Assembly (NCBI RefSeq): GCF_022810765.1
Contig: NZ_CP094494.1
Span: 3,038,001 to 3,102,000, forward strand
Length of the DNA: 64,000 nt
Source: Winogradskyella sp. MH6
GTDB taxonomy: Bacteria > Bacteroidota > Bacteroidia > Flavobacteriales > Flavobacteriaceae
Direction of reading: 5' to 3'
Positions 52,910 to 61,952 of this stretch are shown piece after piece. How positions within the stretch are numbered: the first letter of the stretch is position 1; every line of letters begins with the position of its first letter. A program made the translations under genes and the position numbers. The notes below the pieces were generated by a model. It worked only from the letters and a program-made list of their open reading frames with translations, ran no database searches and had not been told where the DNA came from.

Positions 52910-54109
52910 ATGAGTAAATCTTTATCACCGTTTACAAAGGCCCAATTATTACCTCAAGAAGAGACTTTAGAAGTTTTTAAGCAAAAAGGTGAACTTTATA
53001 TAGGCATCCCTAAAGAGACCCATTTTCAAGAAAGTCGTGTTTGTTTAACACCAGATGCGGTTTCTGCACTAACAGCAAATGGCCACAGAGTTTTGTTTGA
53101 ATCTGGAGCTGGTGAAGGTGCTAATTTTAAAGACAAAGATTATAGTGAAGCTGGTGCAGAAGTTACTAAAGATACAGCAAAGGTCTACTCCTGCCCTATG
53201 GTTTTAAAAGTTGAGCCACCTTCTTTGGATGAGATCTCACTTATTAATCCACAAACTATCCTTATTTCAGCGCTACAAATAAAAACGCAAAAAAAGAACT
53301 ATTTTGAAGCTTTGGCCAAAAAACGCATCACAGCTTTGGCTTTTGAATATATTAAGGATGAAGACGGAGCTTACCCTGCCGTACGATCGCTTAGTGAAAT
53401 TGCTGGGACAGCATCAATTTTAATTGCATCAGAGTTACTATCTAATGTTAATGGAGGTAACGGTCTAATGATGGGAAATATTAACGGTGTACCACCTACT
53501 GAAGTTGTCATTCTTGGAGCTGGTACTGTTGGTGAATTTGCAGCGCGTTCTGCCATAGGTCTTGGTGCTAATATTAAAATATTTGATAGTTCTATAACTA
53601 AACTACGTTGTATTCAAAATAACCTTGGAAGATCTGTTTATACGTCTACTATGCAACCTAAAAATTTACTAAAAGCCTTAAAGCGATGTGATGTTGCTAT
53701 AGGAGCAGTAAGAGGTAATAACCGTGCGCCAATTGTAGTTACAGAAACTATGATAGAACACATGAAACCTGGCTCTGTTGTTATAGATGTTAGTATAGAT
53801 ATGGGAGGTTGTTTTGAAACTAGTGAAGTTACCACCCACGATCATCCTACTTTTGAATATAATGGAGTCATACACTATTGTGTTCCAAATATTCCCGCAA
53901 GATATTCAAGAACCGCCTCTGTATCAATAAGTAATATTTTCACACCTTACTTGCTAGAAATTGGCGAATATGGTGGGCTAGAAAATGCACTACGTTTTGA
54001 TAGAGGATTAAAAAATGGGTTGTATTTTTACCACGGTATCCTAACCAACAAATCTGTAGCAGAATGGTTTGGTTTAGATTATAACGATGCCAATCTGTTA
54101 ATTTTTTAA
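52910..54109 (+). CDS. ald: Alanine dehydrogenase
   Basis: A 399-residue enzyme converting alanine to pyruvate and ammonia with NAD. GIPKETHFQESRVCLTPDAV begins the catalytic domain; VVILGAGTVGEFAARSAIGL is the NAD loop; IDVSIDMGGCFETSEVTTHD and CVPNIPARYSRTASVSISN are characteristic. An N-terminal extension of about 30 residues over Bacillus Ald is normal in Bacteroidota. Confidence 0.93.
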   Translation: MSKSLSPFTKAQLLPQEETLEVFKQKGELYIGIPKETHFQESRVCLTPDAVSALTANGHRVLFESGAGEGANFKDKDYSEAGAEVTKDTAKVYSCPMVLKVEPPSLDEISLINPQTILISALQIKTQKKNYFEALAKKRITALAFEYIKDEDGAYPAVRSLSEIAGTASILIASELLSNVNGGNGLMMGNINGVPPTEVVILGAGTVGEFAARSAIGLGANIKIFDSSITKLRCIQNNLGRSVYTSTMQPKNLLKALKRCDVAIGAVRGNNRAPIVVTETMIEHMKPGSVVIDVSIDMGGCFETSEVTTHDHPTFEYNGVIHYCVPNIPARYSRTASVSISNIFTPYLLEIGEYGGLENALRFDRGLKNGLYFYHGILTNKSVAEWFGLDYNDANLLIF

Positions 54110-54121
54110 TTCTTTTTCAAT

Positions 54122-54499
54122 ATGAAATTTACACAACGCTTAGCCTATTATTTAGGTGGCTTTGCTATAGGACTTATTATATTAATGTTCTTTTTGAATG
54201 GTAAAGAGGCTTCATGCGATTATGGTCCTAATGCCAGAACTGTAAAAAACATTAGCTCTAAACCCATTACCTACTCTAATGAGGTTTCAAGTTTTGTTAC
54301 TAATCATTCTATAGATTCCTCAACGGTTGTTAACCTTATTAAATATGGAAATGTAGATTTTTCAAAAAGTAACACAGAGTTAGACTCTTGTAAGATTTAC
54401 CATATTGACAATATATATAAAGATAAAGACATTCTACTAAGTATTGAAAATTGTGACTCCATAGCTAAAATATTAGTTATGAGTTACCTTAACGAATAA
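54122..54499 (+). CDS. Small membrane-anchored protein downstream of ald (DUF4258-like)
   Basis: A 125-residue protein with one N-terminal helix (YYLGGFAIGLIILMFFLNG), then a Cys-containing extracytoplasmic part. Relatives behind ald are sometimes called DUF4258; the resemblance here is only approximate. 12 nt behind ald, so co-transcribed. Function unknown. Confidence 0.6.
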   Translation: MKFTQRLAYYLGGFAIGLIILMFFLNGKEASCDYGPNARTVKNISSKPITYSNEVSSFVTNHSIDSSTVVNLIKYGNVDFSKSNTELDSCKIYHIDNIYKDKDILLSIENCDSIAKILVMSYLNE

Positions 54500-54580
54500 A
54501 ATTACAGTTTCATAGTATAAATATCTATTCTTAAAATTTAATTATAATCTTTGGATTCTAAACTTAAATCTACCTAAAAA

Positions 54581-55603
54581 ATGAAAATACTTGTAACCGG
54601 AGCTGCGGGATTCATTGGCTTTTTCACATCTAAAGTACTACTAGAAAAAGGTCATGTCGTTGTAGGTCTAGACAATATTAATGATTACTACGATTTTAAC
54701 CTGAAGTATTCTAGATTAGAAGAATTAGGAATTAACAGAAGTGACGCCGAAAACTTCAATAGCTTATGCAAAAGTACTAATGATAAATTTTCTTTTGTAA
54801 GAATGAATCTTGAAGACCGAGAAGCATTACCAAAGCTTTTTGAACAAGAAAAATTTGATGTTGTTTGTAACCTTGCCGCACAAGCTGGTGTTAGATACAG
54901 TCTTGAAAACCCAGAAACTTATATAGATTCTAACTTAGTTGGTTTTTTAAATATTCTTGAGTGTTGTAGACACAACGATATTAAACATTTAGTTTATGCA
55001 AGTAGCTCTAGTGTTTATGGGTTAAACGAAAAGATACCGTTTTCTACAGATGATAATGTAGATCATCCGATTAGCTTATATGCCGCTACTAAAAAGAGTA
55101 ATGAATTAATGGCACACACATACAGCCATTTATTCAATATTCCAACTACAGGATTAAGATTTTTCACTGTTTACGGCCCATGGGGAAGACCAGATATGGC
55201 AATGTTCCTATTTACAGATGCTATTGTGAATGATAGACCTATTAAGGTTTTTAACCATGGAAAAATGGAGCGTGATTTCACTTATATTGATGATATTGTA
55301 GAAGGTGTTGTTCGCATATGTGAAAAACCAACACAAGAGCGCTTAGATTCAAATTCTTTATATAAGGTTTATAACATAGGAAACAATAACTCTGTAAAGC
55401 TTTTAGACTTCATTAAAGAAATAGAATTTAATTTAGACAAAGAAGCAGATAAAAATATGATGCCTATTCAACCTGGTGATGTAGAAAAAACCTGGGCAGA
55501 TGTAGATCAACTTATAAAAGACTATGACTATAGACCTAACACCTCTATAAAAGAAGGAGTTAAGTCTTTTGTAACTTGGTATAAATCATATTATAACAAA
55601 TAA
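54581..55603 (+). CDS. UDP-sugar 4-epimerase (UDP-glucuronate epimerase-like)
   Basis: A 340-residue extended SDR. NAD loop VTGAAGFIGFFTSKVLLEKG; catalytic Ser-Tyr-Lys in YASSSSVYG and SLYAATKKSNELMAH; TVYGPWGRPDMAMFLFTDAI is characteristic of UDP-glucuronate/galacturonate epimerases (CapI/WbpP-type). With Ugd next door it likely supplies UDP-galacturonate for a surface polysaccharide. First gene of the locus. Confidence 0.88.
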   Translation: MKILVTGAAGFIGFFTSKVLLEKGHVVVGLDNINDYYDFNLKYSRLEELGINRSDAENFNSLCKSTNDKFSFVRMNLEDREALPKLFEQEKFDVVCNLAAQAGVRYSLENPETYIDSNLVGFLNILECCRHNDIKHLVYASSSSVYGLNEKIPFSTDDNVDHPISLYAATKKSNELMAHTYSHLFNIPTTGLRFFTVYGPWGRPDMAMFLFTDAIVNDRPIKVFNHGKMERDFTYIDDIVEGVVRICEKPTQERLDSNSLYKVYNIGNNNSVKLLDFIKEIEFNLDKEADKNMMPIQPGDVEKTWADVDQLIKDYDYRPNTSIKEGVKSFVTWYKSYYNK

Positions 55604-55688
55604 TTTTAATGCTGTACAACGATATAATAGCTACTTCTGTAAGAATTAAATGAAGTTTATCGTAAAAACTAGTCGTTGATATATTAAT

Positions 55689-55720
55689 TTGTAGATAATT
55701 AAATAATTCCCACACTTTTG
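55689..55720 (+). promoter_or_regulatory. Candidate promoter of ugd
   Basis: TTG (55689-55691), 21 nt, CACTTTTG (55713-55720), one mismatch to TAnnTTTG. Lies 43 nt before the ATG. Confidence 0.4.
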
Positions 55721-55763
55721 TTACGCTAAATAAATTAACCCAAGTCAAACACATAGATTTAAA

Positions 55764-57143
55764 ATGAAAATTTCAAAAATTTGCTGTATTGGAGCTGGAT
55801 ACGTAGGTGGACCTACAATGGCTGTAATCGCTAAAATGAATCCAAACATTCAAGTTACCATCGTAGACATTAATGAAGAACGAATTGCTGCTTGGAATGA
55901 TAAAGATGTTTCAAAATTACCAATATATGAACCTGGATTAGCTGAAATAGTAGCTGAAACCAGAGGAAAGAACCTATTTTTTTCAACAGAAATAGATAAA
56001 GCCATTGATGAATCTGAAATGATTTTTATTTCAGTTAACACACCAACCAAAACTTACGGTAAAGGAAAAGGCATGGCTGCAGACCTAAAATACGTAGAGC
56101 TTTGTGCTAGAAATATTGCTGACGTAGCTAAAACTGATAAAATTGTAGTTGAGAAATCTACATTACCTGTAAGAACTGCTCAAGCAATTAAAAGTATTCT
56201 TCATAATACTGGAAGTGATGTGAAGTTTGATATTTTATCAAATCCTGAATTCTTAGCAGAAGGTACTGCTATTCAAGATTTATTAAATCCAGATAGAGTT
56301 TTAATTGGTGGTGAATCTGAAGAAGCTATAGAGGCTTTAGCTAATATCTATGGTAGTTGGGTACCTCAAGATCAAATTTTAAGAACTAATGTATGGTCTT
56401 CTGAGTTATCTAAATTAACTGCTAATGCTTTCTTAGCACAACGTATCTCTTCTATTAATGCCATTTCTGAACTTTGTGAGAGAACTGAAGCTGATGTTAG
56501 CGAAGTAGCTAGAGCTATTGGTATGGATTCTAGAATAGGTTCTAAATTCTTAAATGCTTCGATTGGTTTTGGTGGATCATGCTTTCAAAAAGATATATTA
56601 AATTTAGTGTACATTGCTAGAAGCTACGGACTAAATGAAGTTGCTGATTACTGGGAACAAGTCATTATACTTAACGATCATCAAAAACGAAGATTCTCAG
56701 ATAACTTAATAAGCACATTATATAATACTGTATCTGGTAAGAAAATTGCTATACTTGGTTGGGCATTTAAAAAGGATACAAATGACACAAGAGAATCGGC
56801 AGCTATCTATGTAGCTGACCATTTGTTAAGTGAACAAGCCAATATCGCAGTATATGATCCAAAAGTACCAAGCAAAAAAGTTTACGGTGATTTAGATTAC
56901 TTACAAACACGTACTGAACAAGAGAATAAAGATTTAGTTGAAGCTTTTGACGATCCTTATGATGCTGTAAAAGATGCACACGCCATTGCTATTATGACCG
57001 AATGGGATGAGTTTAAAACTTATGATTGGAAAAAGATTTTTGGCCTTATGAAAAAACCAGCTTTCATTTTTGACGGTAGAAACATACTTAACAAAGATGA
57101 AATGATTGAGATAGGATTCGAATACTCTTCTATAGGAAAGTAA
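55764..57143 (+). CDS. ugd: UDP-glucose 6-dehydrogenase (animal-like type)
   Basis: A 459-residue enzyme oxidising UDP-glucose to UDP-glucuronate with two NAD. NAD loop [20 protein letters not shown]; nucleophile Cys in [31 protein letters not shown] and [20 protein letters not shown]. These segments and the length resemble animal UGDH more than the short bacterial Ugd (about 390-440). Feeds the epimerase upstream. Confidence 0.93.
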   Translation: MKISKICCIGAGYVGGPTMAVIAKMNPNIQVTIVDINEERIAAWNDKDVSKLPIYEPGLAEIVAETRGKNLFFSTEIDKAIDESEMIFISVNTPTKTYGKGKGMAADLKYVELCARNIADVAKTDKIVVEKSTLPVRTAQAIKSILHNTGSDVKFDILSNPEFLAEGTAIQDLLNPDRVLIGGESEEAIEALANIYGSWVPQDQILRTNVWSSELSKLTANAFLAQRISSINAISELCERTEADVSEVARAIGMDSRIGSKFLNASIGFGGSCFQKDILNLVYIARSYGLNEVADYWEQVIILNDHQKRRFSDNLISTLYNTVSGKKIAILGWAFKKDTNDTRESAAIYVADHLLSEQANIAVYDPKVPSKKVYGDLDYLQTRTEQENKDLVEAFDDPYDAVKDAHAIAIMTEWDEFKTYDWKKIFGLMKKPAFIFDGRNILNKDEMIEIGFEYSSIGK

Positions 57144-57200
57144 AGTTTTGGGTTGTCTACGCAATAAGATAACTTACCATTAACTTGAAAATTATAAAAT

Positions 57201-58304
57201 TTGAATACCAAAAAAAAACATATAGCTTTTGTTATTGGTGCTCTAAGTCCTGGTGGTGCAGAACGTGTAATAACTAATTTAAGTAATAGTTTAGTAAAAG
57301 ATTTTAAAGTTACAATAATTACTTTTATAGAGTCTGATCCATTCTATGCATTAAACGACTCAGTTAATGTAGTGTCTTGTTTTAAAGAATTAAAGAATCC
57401 AAAATCTTTTTTGGGTTCATTAAAACTAAATTATTCAATTCTTAAACGTGTAAGTAAAATTACTAAAGAAGAGAAAATCGATCTACTTATAGGGTTTATT
57501 ACACAAGCCAATATAAAGGCCGTATTAGCAGCAAAGTTCAATGGAATACCTTGTCTTATAAGTGAGCGGAATGACCCTTTAAAGAATGATATACCAAAGT
57601 TTTGGGTAATACTTAGAAAATACATTTACCCCAAAGCTAATTGTTTAATCGTACAGACCGAAAAGGTAAAACAGGTATACGAACGTATGATTAAGGCAAA
57701 GGAGATGGTGGTTTTACCTAATCCTATTTCTACAGAACTTTCTAAGCTTAGAGAAGACTATAGTACAAATAGAGAAAAAATTATTTTATCTGTAGGCACC
57801 TTTAATAATGACAAAAGACAAGAAAGAATAATTTCAGCATTTCATGAGCTTCAACTGAATAATTGGAAATTATTGTTAATTGGTGAAGGTCCGAATGAAT
57901 CTAAACTGAAAGCATTAATTGAAGAATTGAATATTTCTGATAAAGTGAAAACACTACCTAAGATCAGAAACGTACATGATTATTATAATAAGGCATCAAT
58001 TTTTGCTTTTGCATCCAAAGCCGAAGGATTTCCAAATGTATTGTTAGAGGCTATGCACTTTGGTTTACCTTCCTTATCTACAGATTGTAATTACGGACCC
58101 TCAGAATTAATTACAAACGGAGAGAATGGATTTTTAGCGCCAGTTAACGATCAGGTCATATTTGTTGATTACTTACAAAAGCTAGTTGAAAGTGAAGAAT
58201 TGAGAATATCATTTTCTAAAGAATCACAGAAAACAACCGAAAAGTTTTTAGATACACATGTAACATCGAGTTGGAGAAATTTAATATTGAAGCATTTGTC
58301 TTAA
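57201..58304 (+). CDS. Glycosyltransferase family 4
   Basis: A 367-residue GT-B glycosyltransferase. AFVIGALSPGGAERVITNLS at the N-terminus; EGFPNVLLEAMHFGLPSLST contains the EX7E motif and GPSELITNGENGFLAP the nucleotide-sugar end. It starts with TTG at 57201 (MNTKKKHIAF). Acceptor and donor unknown. It abuts the next gene with no gap. Confidence 0.88.
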   Translation: MNTKKKHIAFVIGALSPGGAERVITNLSNSLVKDFKVTIITFIESDPFYALNDSVNVVSCFKELKNPKSFLGSLKLNYSILKRVSKITKEEKIDLLIGFITQANIKAVLAAKFNGIPCLISERNDPLKNDIPKFWVILRKYIYPKANCLIVQTEKVKQVYERMIKAKEMVVLPNPISTELSKLREDYSTNREKIILSVGTFNNDKRQERIISAFHELQLNNWKLLLIGEGPNESKLKALIEELNISDKVKTLPKIRNVHDYYNKASIFAFASKAEGFPNVLLEAMHFGLPSLSTDCNYGPSELITNGENGFLAPVNDQVIFVDYLQKLVESEELRISFSKESQKTTEKFLDTHVTSSWRNLILKHLS

Positions 58305-59279
58305 ATGAAAAAATTTCTAAAACATATTTTATATGGGTTTTTATTCTTTGTAATTATTAACTTATTAATAGTTATAAAATATGAATTGCCTGCACATGAA
58401 GCTATCAAAAATAAAACTCATAAAAACTATTTAAAATGGAATGGTATTCATAATAATGCTAATACATATGATGTAATTATTCTTGGTTCTAGTAGAGCAT
58501 ACACATCTTTAAACCCTAAGATTATTGATTCAGGCTTAAATCTCAAGTCGTTTAATATGGGAACTTCTTCGCAGGATATTACAGAAACATATTATACACT
58601 CAAGGAAATCTTAGATTATCAAAATCCTAAATATATAGTTTTAGAAACATATTTTGGATCTTGTGATAGTTTTATTAATTATTACCAAGTATATTCAAAT
58701 TCCTCTTTTTTTAAATCTACTAAACACAAATACGACTTAGTAGTTGATGGTTATGGCAGTAAAGGAATAGTAAATTATATTGTACCAATGATGAAGTTTA
58801 ATAACTATATAAAACAAGACATAATATCTCTTTTTTCAAAAAAGAAAAGTAAAAATCCGATGAAAGGTTGGTACAAAGGATTTTACAATGACACTACTGT
58901 AGTTAAACAAAATGATATTAATAATTTTGAACCTATACCAAACTTCAGAAACAAAGTGTTTAATAAGAACCGTTTCAAAAATTCTTTTGATAAAATATAT
59001 GAACTAACAAAAGAAAGAGGAATTCAGCTAATAGTCATAAGAACCCCTTACCCTCCTTCTAGACTAATGCTAAATTCTAATACTGATGAAAATAGTTTTT
59101 ATCAAAATTATTTCAGTCAATATAAAGATGTAGGGTATTATGATTTAAACAGTTACAAATCAAACATATTCAATTTCAAAGACAAAGACTTTTCTGATTT
59201 CCATCATGCAAACGGAAAGGGAGCAGTAAAAATTAGTCAACAAGTTGTTGATATTATAAAAACCCATCAACTTAATTAA
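58305..59279 (+). CDS. SGNH-like acyltransferase partner (AlgJ/DltD-type)
   Basis: A 324-residue membrane-anchored protein: one N-terminal helix (about 9-28) and an extracytoplasmic SGNH-like domain. The nucleophile block is VIILGSSRAYTSLNPKIIDS (GSSR); the terminal Asp-His is in FSDFHHANGKGA. Together with the MBOAT gene 8 nt downstream it forms the AlgI/AlgJ or DltB/DltD pairing that O-acylates exported polysaccharide. Family placement is by motif and context. Confidence 0.7.
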   Translation: MKKFLKHILYGFLFFVIINLLIVIKYELPAHEAIKNKTHKNYLKWNGIHNNANTYDVIILGSSRAYTSLNPKIIDSGLNLKSFNMGTSSQDITETYYTLKEILDYQNPKYIVLETYFGSCDSFINYYQVYSNSSFFKSTKHKYDLVVDGYGSKGIVNYIVPMMKFNNYIKQDIISLFSKKKSKNPMKGWYKGFYNDTTVVKQNDINNFEPIPNFRNKVFNKNRFKNSFDKIYELTKERGIQLIVIRTPYPPSRLMLNSNTDENSFYQNYFSQYKDVGYYDLNSYKSNIFNFKDKDFSDFHHANGKGAVKISQQVVDIIKTHQLN

Positions 59280-59287
59280 AAACCAAT

Positions 59288-60721
59288 ATGCTTTTTAATT
59301 CCTTAGAGTTTTTCATTTTTTTACCAATAGTTTTTGCTATGTATTGGCTTATTGGTAATAAGCGTATTAAACAGCAAAATTTATTGATTGCTATTTCTAG
59401 CTATGTCTTTTATGGTTGGTGGGACTGGCGATTCTTGTTTTTAATCCTTTTTAGTTCTTTGATTGATTACACTATTGGGCTAAAGCTTAATTCGGAAGAT
59501 AAACCGTCTAAGCGTAAAGTACTTCTTTGGATAAGTATCTGCGTGAATCTAGGTTTTCTCGGATTCTTTAAGTACTACAATTTCTTTGTTGATAGTCTAA
59601 TTGAATCGTTTACATTTTTTGGAGGACAATTAAGCATTAATACACTCAACATTATCCTCCCTGTTGGTATTAGCTTCTATACATTTCAAACCTTGAGTTA
59701 TACAATAGATGTATACAATAGGAAATTAGAGCCAACTAAGGACTTCTTGGCTTTTATGGCTTTTGTTAGCTTTTTTCCTCAATTAGTCGCTGGACCCATT
59801 GAGAGAGCTACCAACCTATTGCCTCAATTCCATAAAAGAAGAGAATTTGTATATGAGAATGCCGTAGATGGCTTGCGTCAAGCACTATGGGGTTTATTTA
59901 AAAAAGTTGTCATTGCTGATAATTGTGCTACTTATGCCAACATGATCTTTAACAACCAGCAAGAGTATTCCGGAAGCACACTCTTACTAGGAGCCTTTTT
60001 CTTTGCGTTTCAGATTTATGGTGATTTCTCTGGTTATTCTGATATTGCCATTGGCATCTCACGCTTATTTGGGTTTAATCTAAAACGGAATTTCGCTTTT
60101 CCTTATTTTTCAAGAGATATTGCTGAATTTTGGAGAAGATGGCATATATCATTGTCCACGTGGTTTAGAGATTACTTATATATTCCTTTAGGTGGTAGTA
60201 GAGGTGGTACAAAGATGAAAATTCGAAATACCTTTATAATTTTTATTGTAAGCGGATTTTGGCACGGTGCCAACTGGACATTCGTGGTTTGGGGAGCTTT
60301 AAATGCTATATACTTTTTGCCTCTGCTTCTGTTAAAAAAGAATAGAGTGAACACCAATTTAGTAGCCGAAGGAAAGTATCTCCCAACCGTAAAAGAATTA
60401 TTTCAAATGTTGTTAACCTTTTTCATAACGCTTATTGCATGGGTGTTTTTTAGAGCTGACAACGTAACCAATGCCTTTATCTACATAAAAGACATATTTT
60501 CTGAATCTCTTTTTAGCAAACCTGATATTATCCCCATTACAGTTTTAGGACTGGTATGCTTATTTATAACTATTGAATGGCTAGGTAGAGCCGGTGAATA
60601 TGCTATTGAAAAAATTGATTTTTTAAATAAACCTCTAAGATGGAGTTTTTATATGTTATTGATTGTCCTAATGTTTGTCTACACTGGTGAACAACAAGAG
60701 TTTATTTACTTTCAATTTTAA
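59288..60721 (+). CDS. MBOAT-family O-acyltransferase (AlgI-like)
   Basis: A 477-residue polytopic acyltransferase that moves acyl (usually acetyl) groups across the membrane. Motifs: FFPQLVAGPIERATNLLPQF, FWRRWHISLSTWFRDYLYIP followed by LGGSRGG, and the catalytic His in VSGFWHGANWTFVVWG. About ten membrane segments. Pairs with the SGNH-like protein upstream. Confidence 0.93.
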   Translation: MLFNSLEFFIFLPIVFAMYWLIGNKRIKQQNLLIAISSYVFYGWWDWRFLFLILFSSLIDYTIGLKLNSEDKPSKRKVLLWISICVNLGFLGFFKYYNFFVDSLIESFTFFGGQLSINTLNIILPVGISFYTFQTLSYTIDVYNRKLEPTKDFLAFMAFVSFFPQLVAGPIERATNLLPQFHKRREFVYENAVDGLRQALWGLFKKVVIADNCATYANMIFNNQQEYSGSTLLLGAFFFAFQIYGDFSGYSDIAIGISRLFGFNLKRNFAFPYFSRDIAEFWRRWHISLSTWFRDYLYIPLGGSRGGTKMKIRNTFIIFIVSGFWHGANWTFVVWGALNAIYFLPLLLLKKNRVNTNLVAEGKYLPTVKELFQMLLTFFITLIAWVFFRADNVTNAFIYIKDIFSESLFSKPDIIPITVLGLVCLFITIEWLGRAGEYAIEKIDFLNKPLRWSFYMLLIVLMFVYTGEQQEFIYFQF

Positions 60722-60769
60722 GTTAGAAATCCATATTTTTAACTAACCAAAATTACTAACACTGATTAA

Positions 60770-61900
60770 ATGAGAATATTAAAGTACATATGTTTTGGTT
60801 TAATATTGCTAAACATACCATCTGTAGCTCTATCTGCTTTTGGAGGAGGTGTTGGTAGTTTGATGAGTTACCTAACTATACTATCTCTTACTTTATATTA
60901 TTTCTTTGGAAAAAAGACACGTCCTAACTGGTGGCTTATAATTATTTCCATTTTGTTCTTTATGATTGGTGGATTTCAATTTATTGGCTTAACATCTGGT
61001 TTTATTTATGACACCATTAAGTACTTTATATATCTTATTTGTGCTTATGAAATGGTAAAGAATATTAGTGTCTCAGAATATAATTTTTTTCTATTGATCG
61101 GCTCTGCCACAATAATTTTAGAGGCAATTCTATTTACTAGTGATTATGGTAGATACAGTGGTTTTTATATAAAACCAAATGAAGCAGGATTTATATGTAT
61201 TACGGGCTATGCAACGACATATGGGCTTAAAAATGTAAGTGTAAAGTTAATAGGACAATTTATTTTTACACTAGCTGGTTTGTTGACATTCTCTAGGACT
61301 TTTATTGTTATATGGTTGTTGATAAATGTAATTTCCCTTAAAATCAGTGTGAAAAATATCAGGGTTTTTGGTCTTGGTTTTTTGATTATAGGAACTCTTT
61401 TCTTTATCGATGAAGTTGTAGGACTTAATAATCCTAGGTTTGATCAATTAAAAAGTATAGTCAACAATGAAAATGTTTCAACAGAAGAACTTAATGAAGA
61501 TTCAAGGGCTGATACATGGGCTAAATTCTATGATAAAATTCTAGACTCTCCTTTTATTGGAAACGGTTATGGATCTTTTTCTGGCAAAGAAGGTCATGGT
61601 AAAGGAGTTCACAATTCATTTCTTACCGTAATTGGTGAAGCTGGCATATTGCCTTTTATCTTGTTTGTTCTATATATAGGATACCTCATTGTTATGAGTA
61701 TAGTCTATTTTAATAAAAAGCCTAACTTAATAATGCAAATTATTGCACTATCACTTTTCTTAATGGCTAATCATAATTTCTTTACATTTTATTATGTATC
61801 ATTTGCTGCAATGTGGATTCAATATCAAATTGAAGAAGCAAAAAATGAAGACGAGTTAGATGAAATTGAGGAAGGTGAAAATATTTTGGTTACATCATAA
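60770..61900 (+). CDS. O-antigen ligase / polymerase-like protein
   Basis: A 376-residue polytopic protein of the Wzy_C/WaaL group. About ten helices; the large extracytoplasmic loop precedes GKGVHNSFLTVIGEAGILPF, the diagnostic Wzy_C segment with the functional His. It either polymerises or ligates the polysaccharide made by this locus. Its stop codon lies within the stem of the terminator. Confidence 0.82.
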   Translation: MRILKYICFGLILLNIPSVALSAFGGGVGSLMSYLTILSLTLYYFFGKKTRPNWWLIIISILFFMIGGFQFIGLTSGFIYDTIKYFIYLICAYEMVKNISVSEYNFFLLIGSATIILEAILFTSDYGRYSGFYIKPNEAGFICITGYATTYGLKNVSVKLIGQFIFTLAGLLTFSRTFIVIWLLINVISLKISVKNIRVFGLGFLIIGTLFFIDEVVGLNNPRFDQLKSIVNNENVSTEELNEDSRADTWAKFYDKILDSPFIGNGYGSFSGKEGHGKGVHNSFLTVIGEAGILPFILFVLYIGYLIVMSIVYFNKKPNLIMQIIALSLFLMANHNFFTFYYVSFAAMWIQYQIEEAKNEDELDEIEEGENILVTS

Positions 61901-61940
61901 AAAATAGGCAGGTTCTACAACCTGCCTATTTTTTATGATG
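61893..61940. terminator. Perfect bidirectional terminator
   Basis: 22-bp perfect stem with a four-base loop (CTAC): CATCATAAAAAATAGGCAGG... and its complement. It ends the polysaccharide transcript (+) and the adhesin gene (-), whose stop is 12 nt away. Confidence 0.88.
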
Positions 61941-61952
61941 CTCATTTATAAT

